Assembly (NCBI GenBank): GCA_029932835.1
Contig: JAOZPI010000044.1
Location: 1-6,971 of the forward strand
Direction of reading: 5' to 3'
Source: an archaeon
Lineage (GTDB): Archaea; Altiarchaeota; Altiarchaeia; JAFGQM01
Length of the DNA: 6,971 bases
Position numbers and translations under genes: made by a program. Below are positions 6,168 to 6,971 of this stretch, one piece after another. The notes under the pieces were generated by a model. It was not told the origin of the DNA. It saw nothing but the letters and a program-made list of their open reading frames with translations, and made no database searches. Within the stretch, counting starts at the first letter, position 1, and every line of letters starts with the position of its first letter.

Positions 6168-6896
6168 ATGCAACGCAAGGTTGAACGGATAAAGAGCGGA
6201 ATCCCTGGCCTAGATGAGATGATGGAAGGGGGGTTCGTCAAGGGGCACGACATCTTGATCTCTGGTAGCTGTGGGACAGGAAAAAGCACATTCTGCCTTC
6301 AGTATCTTGTCTACGGTGCAATGCACGGAGAAAACGGCGTCTATGTGAGTTTTGAGGAGAGTCCAAAGCAGATAGAAGAGGAGGGAGAGGTCTATGGCTG
6401 GGATATCACAAAACTTGAAAGAGAAAAGAGGTTGAGGGTTATAAGGATAGAACCAACTGACATCCTAAAGCTCTTGGAAGAGGGGTACAGCGAGGTGGAG
6501 TCTGCTCTTGAGGCTTTATCTGCCCAGAGAATGGTAATAGACTCTATAAGCACTTTTGATCTTGTTTCCAAGACTGACTACGAGAGAAGAAAGGGTTTGC
6601 TGGATTTTGTCTCGTGGCTGAAGAAGCATAAGTGCACAACCCTCATGACTGTGGAGATGGAGCCTGGGACTGAACTCTACTCTCGCTTCGGACTTGCAGA
6701 ATTTGCCTCAGACGCGGTTATAGCGCTCTACTATGCTCAGGAGAGGGACCGCCGGAGGCGGATGCTGGAAATAGTTAAGATGAGGGAGACAAAGCACCTA
6801 GACCGTATGGTGAGCTTTGACATAACAAAGAAGGGCATAGTTGTCAATCCTAAGGCCTTGGTCTATTCCCCAACAAAATCCCAGGTTTATCGCTGA
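6168..6896 (+). CDS. KaiC/RAD55-family single-domain ATPase
   Basis: This 242-aa RecA-fold ATPase belongs to the archaeal KaiC/GvpD/RAD55 group. It opens with RIKSGIPGLDEMMEGGF (7-23), the family hallmark. Walker A GSCGTGKST follows (33-41, Lys39), then paired glutamates in SFEES (Glu63, Glu64), Walker B RMVIDS (121-126, Asp125) and the late KaiC motif IVKMRETKH (202-210). It has one domain, whereas cyanobacterial KaiC has two. Catalytic residues look intact, so ATP binding and probably hydrolysis are expected. Members act as regulators or assembly factors, and the archaellum protein ArlH is a related fold. Divergence from the pilus operon across about 40 bp suggests a linked role, which is inference only. 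The start is fixed by the conserved N-terminus. With no ribosome site and a TATA-like element upstream, a leaderless or near-leaderless message is likely. The 3' end overlaps the convergent neighbour by ten bases. Confidence 0.93.
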   Translation: MQRKVERIKSGIPGLDEMMEGGFVKGHDILISGSCGTGKSTFCLQYLVYGAMHGENGVYVSFEESPKQIEEEGEVYGWDITKLEREKRLRVIRIEPTDILKLLEEGYSEVESALEALSAQRMVIDSISTFDLVSKTDYERRKGLLDFVSWLKKHKCTTLMTVEMEPGTELYSRFGLAEFASDAVIALYYAQERDRRRRMLEIVKMRETKHLDRMVSFDITKKGIVVNPKALVYSPTKSQVYR

Positions 6897-6970
6897 GACC
6901 TCTTTCTCATCCTTCTCTCCTTGGCCGCGATCTTGAGTCGGGTTTGTATTATCGTGTCTGGATTCAGCGA
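6887..6970 (-). CDS. C-terminal tail of an unidentified convergent gene (5' part outside window)
   Basis: The minus strand is open from the right edge to a TAA at 6887-6889 and encodes 27 residues: SLNPDTIIQTRLKIAAKERR, then a further basic end MRKRSQR. Codon choice (AGA, AGG, ATA, AAG, GAG) matches the operon genes, and the other frames give no coherent tail, which supports a real gene. Twelve of the last 16 residues are charged, and most of these are basic. No family can be named from so little. It overlaps the last ten bases of the KaiC-like gene tail to tail. Confidence 0.5.
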   Translation of the reverse strand, partial: SLNPDTIIQTRLKIAAKERRMRKRSQR

Positions 6971-6971
6971 G

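Noticed and set aside
6897..6971. Hydrophobic plus-strand frame after the KaiC-like stop (DLFLILLSLAAIL) as a membrane protein
   Set aside because: It has no start codon and is the exact complement of a charged minus-strand tail with operon-like codon use and its own stop.

Overview
The window reads as gene-dense archaeal chromosome. Supporting signs are consecutive class III (prepilin-peptidase type) signal peptides, an archaeal secretion ATPase with its membrane platform proteins, a stand-alone KaiC/RAD55-family ATPase, TATA-like AT-rich promoter DNA next to start codons that lack Shine-Dalgarno sites, and heavy use of AGA/AGG arginine and ATA isoleucine codons. I cannot name the lineage. 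An uncultured euryarchaeal or similar genome of moderate GC would fit, but that is inference.

Almost everything from about position 6126 down to position 1 is one minus-strand operon for a type IV pilus-like machine of the archaeal Epd/bacterial Tad type. In transcription order it encodes five small exported proteins with one N-terminal membrane helix: 137, 150, 161, 139 and 309 aa. The first two carry textbook G|QxTxE and G|QxSxD cleavage sites, the next two carry a GFxxTMD/GQxxSLD variant, and the last is larger, rich in N-glycosylation sequons and degenerate at the acidic position. They are followed by a TadA/VirB11-like ATPase with a winged-helix-like N-terminus, a first single-domain platform protein (TadB-like), and a second platform protein (TadC-like) that runs off the left edge. 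Genes overlap or lie within 55 bases of each other, which suggests translational coupling.

On the plus strand, a KaiC-like ATPase (6168-6896) is divergent from the operon. Only about 40 bp separate the two start codons, and this gap holds one AT-rich element that could serve as TATA box in both directions. The KaiC-like protein could be a regulator or assembly factor for the pilus, by loose analogy to ArlH in the archaellum; this is inference from position. At the right edge a convergent minus-strand gene contributes only its last 27 codons.

The parts fit together as follows: pilins enter the membrane through class III signals, a prepilin peptidase encoded elsewhere would trim them, the platform pair would hold the assembly site, and the ATPase would drive polymerisation. 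No peptidase, tRNA, rRNA, CRISPR array or insertion sequence is visible. No stretch of 300 bases lacks a gene.
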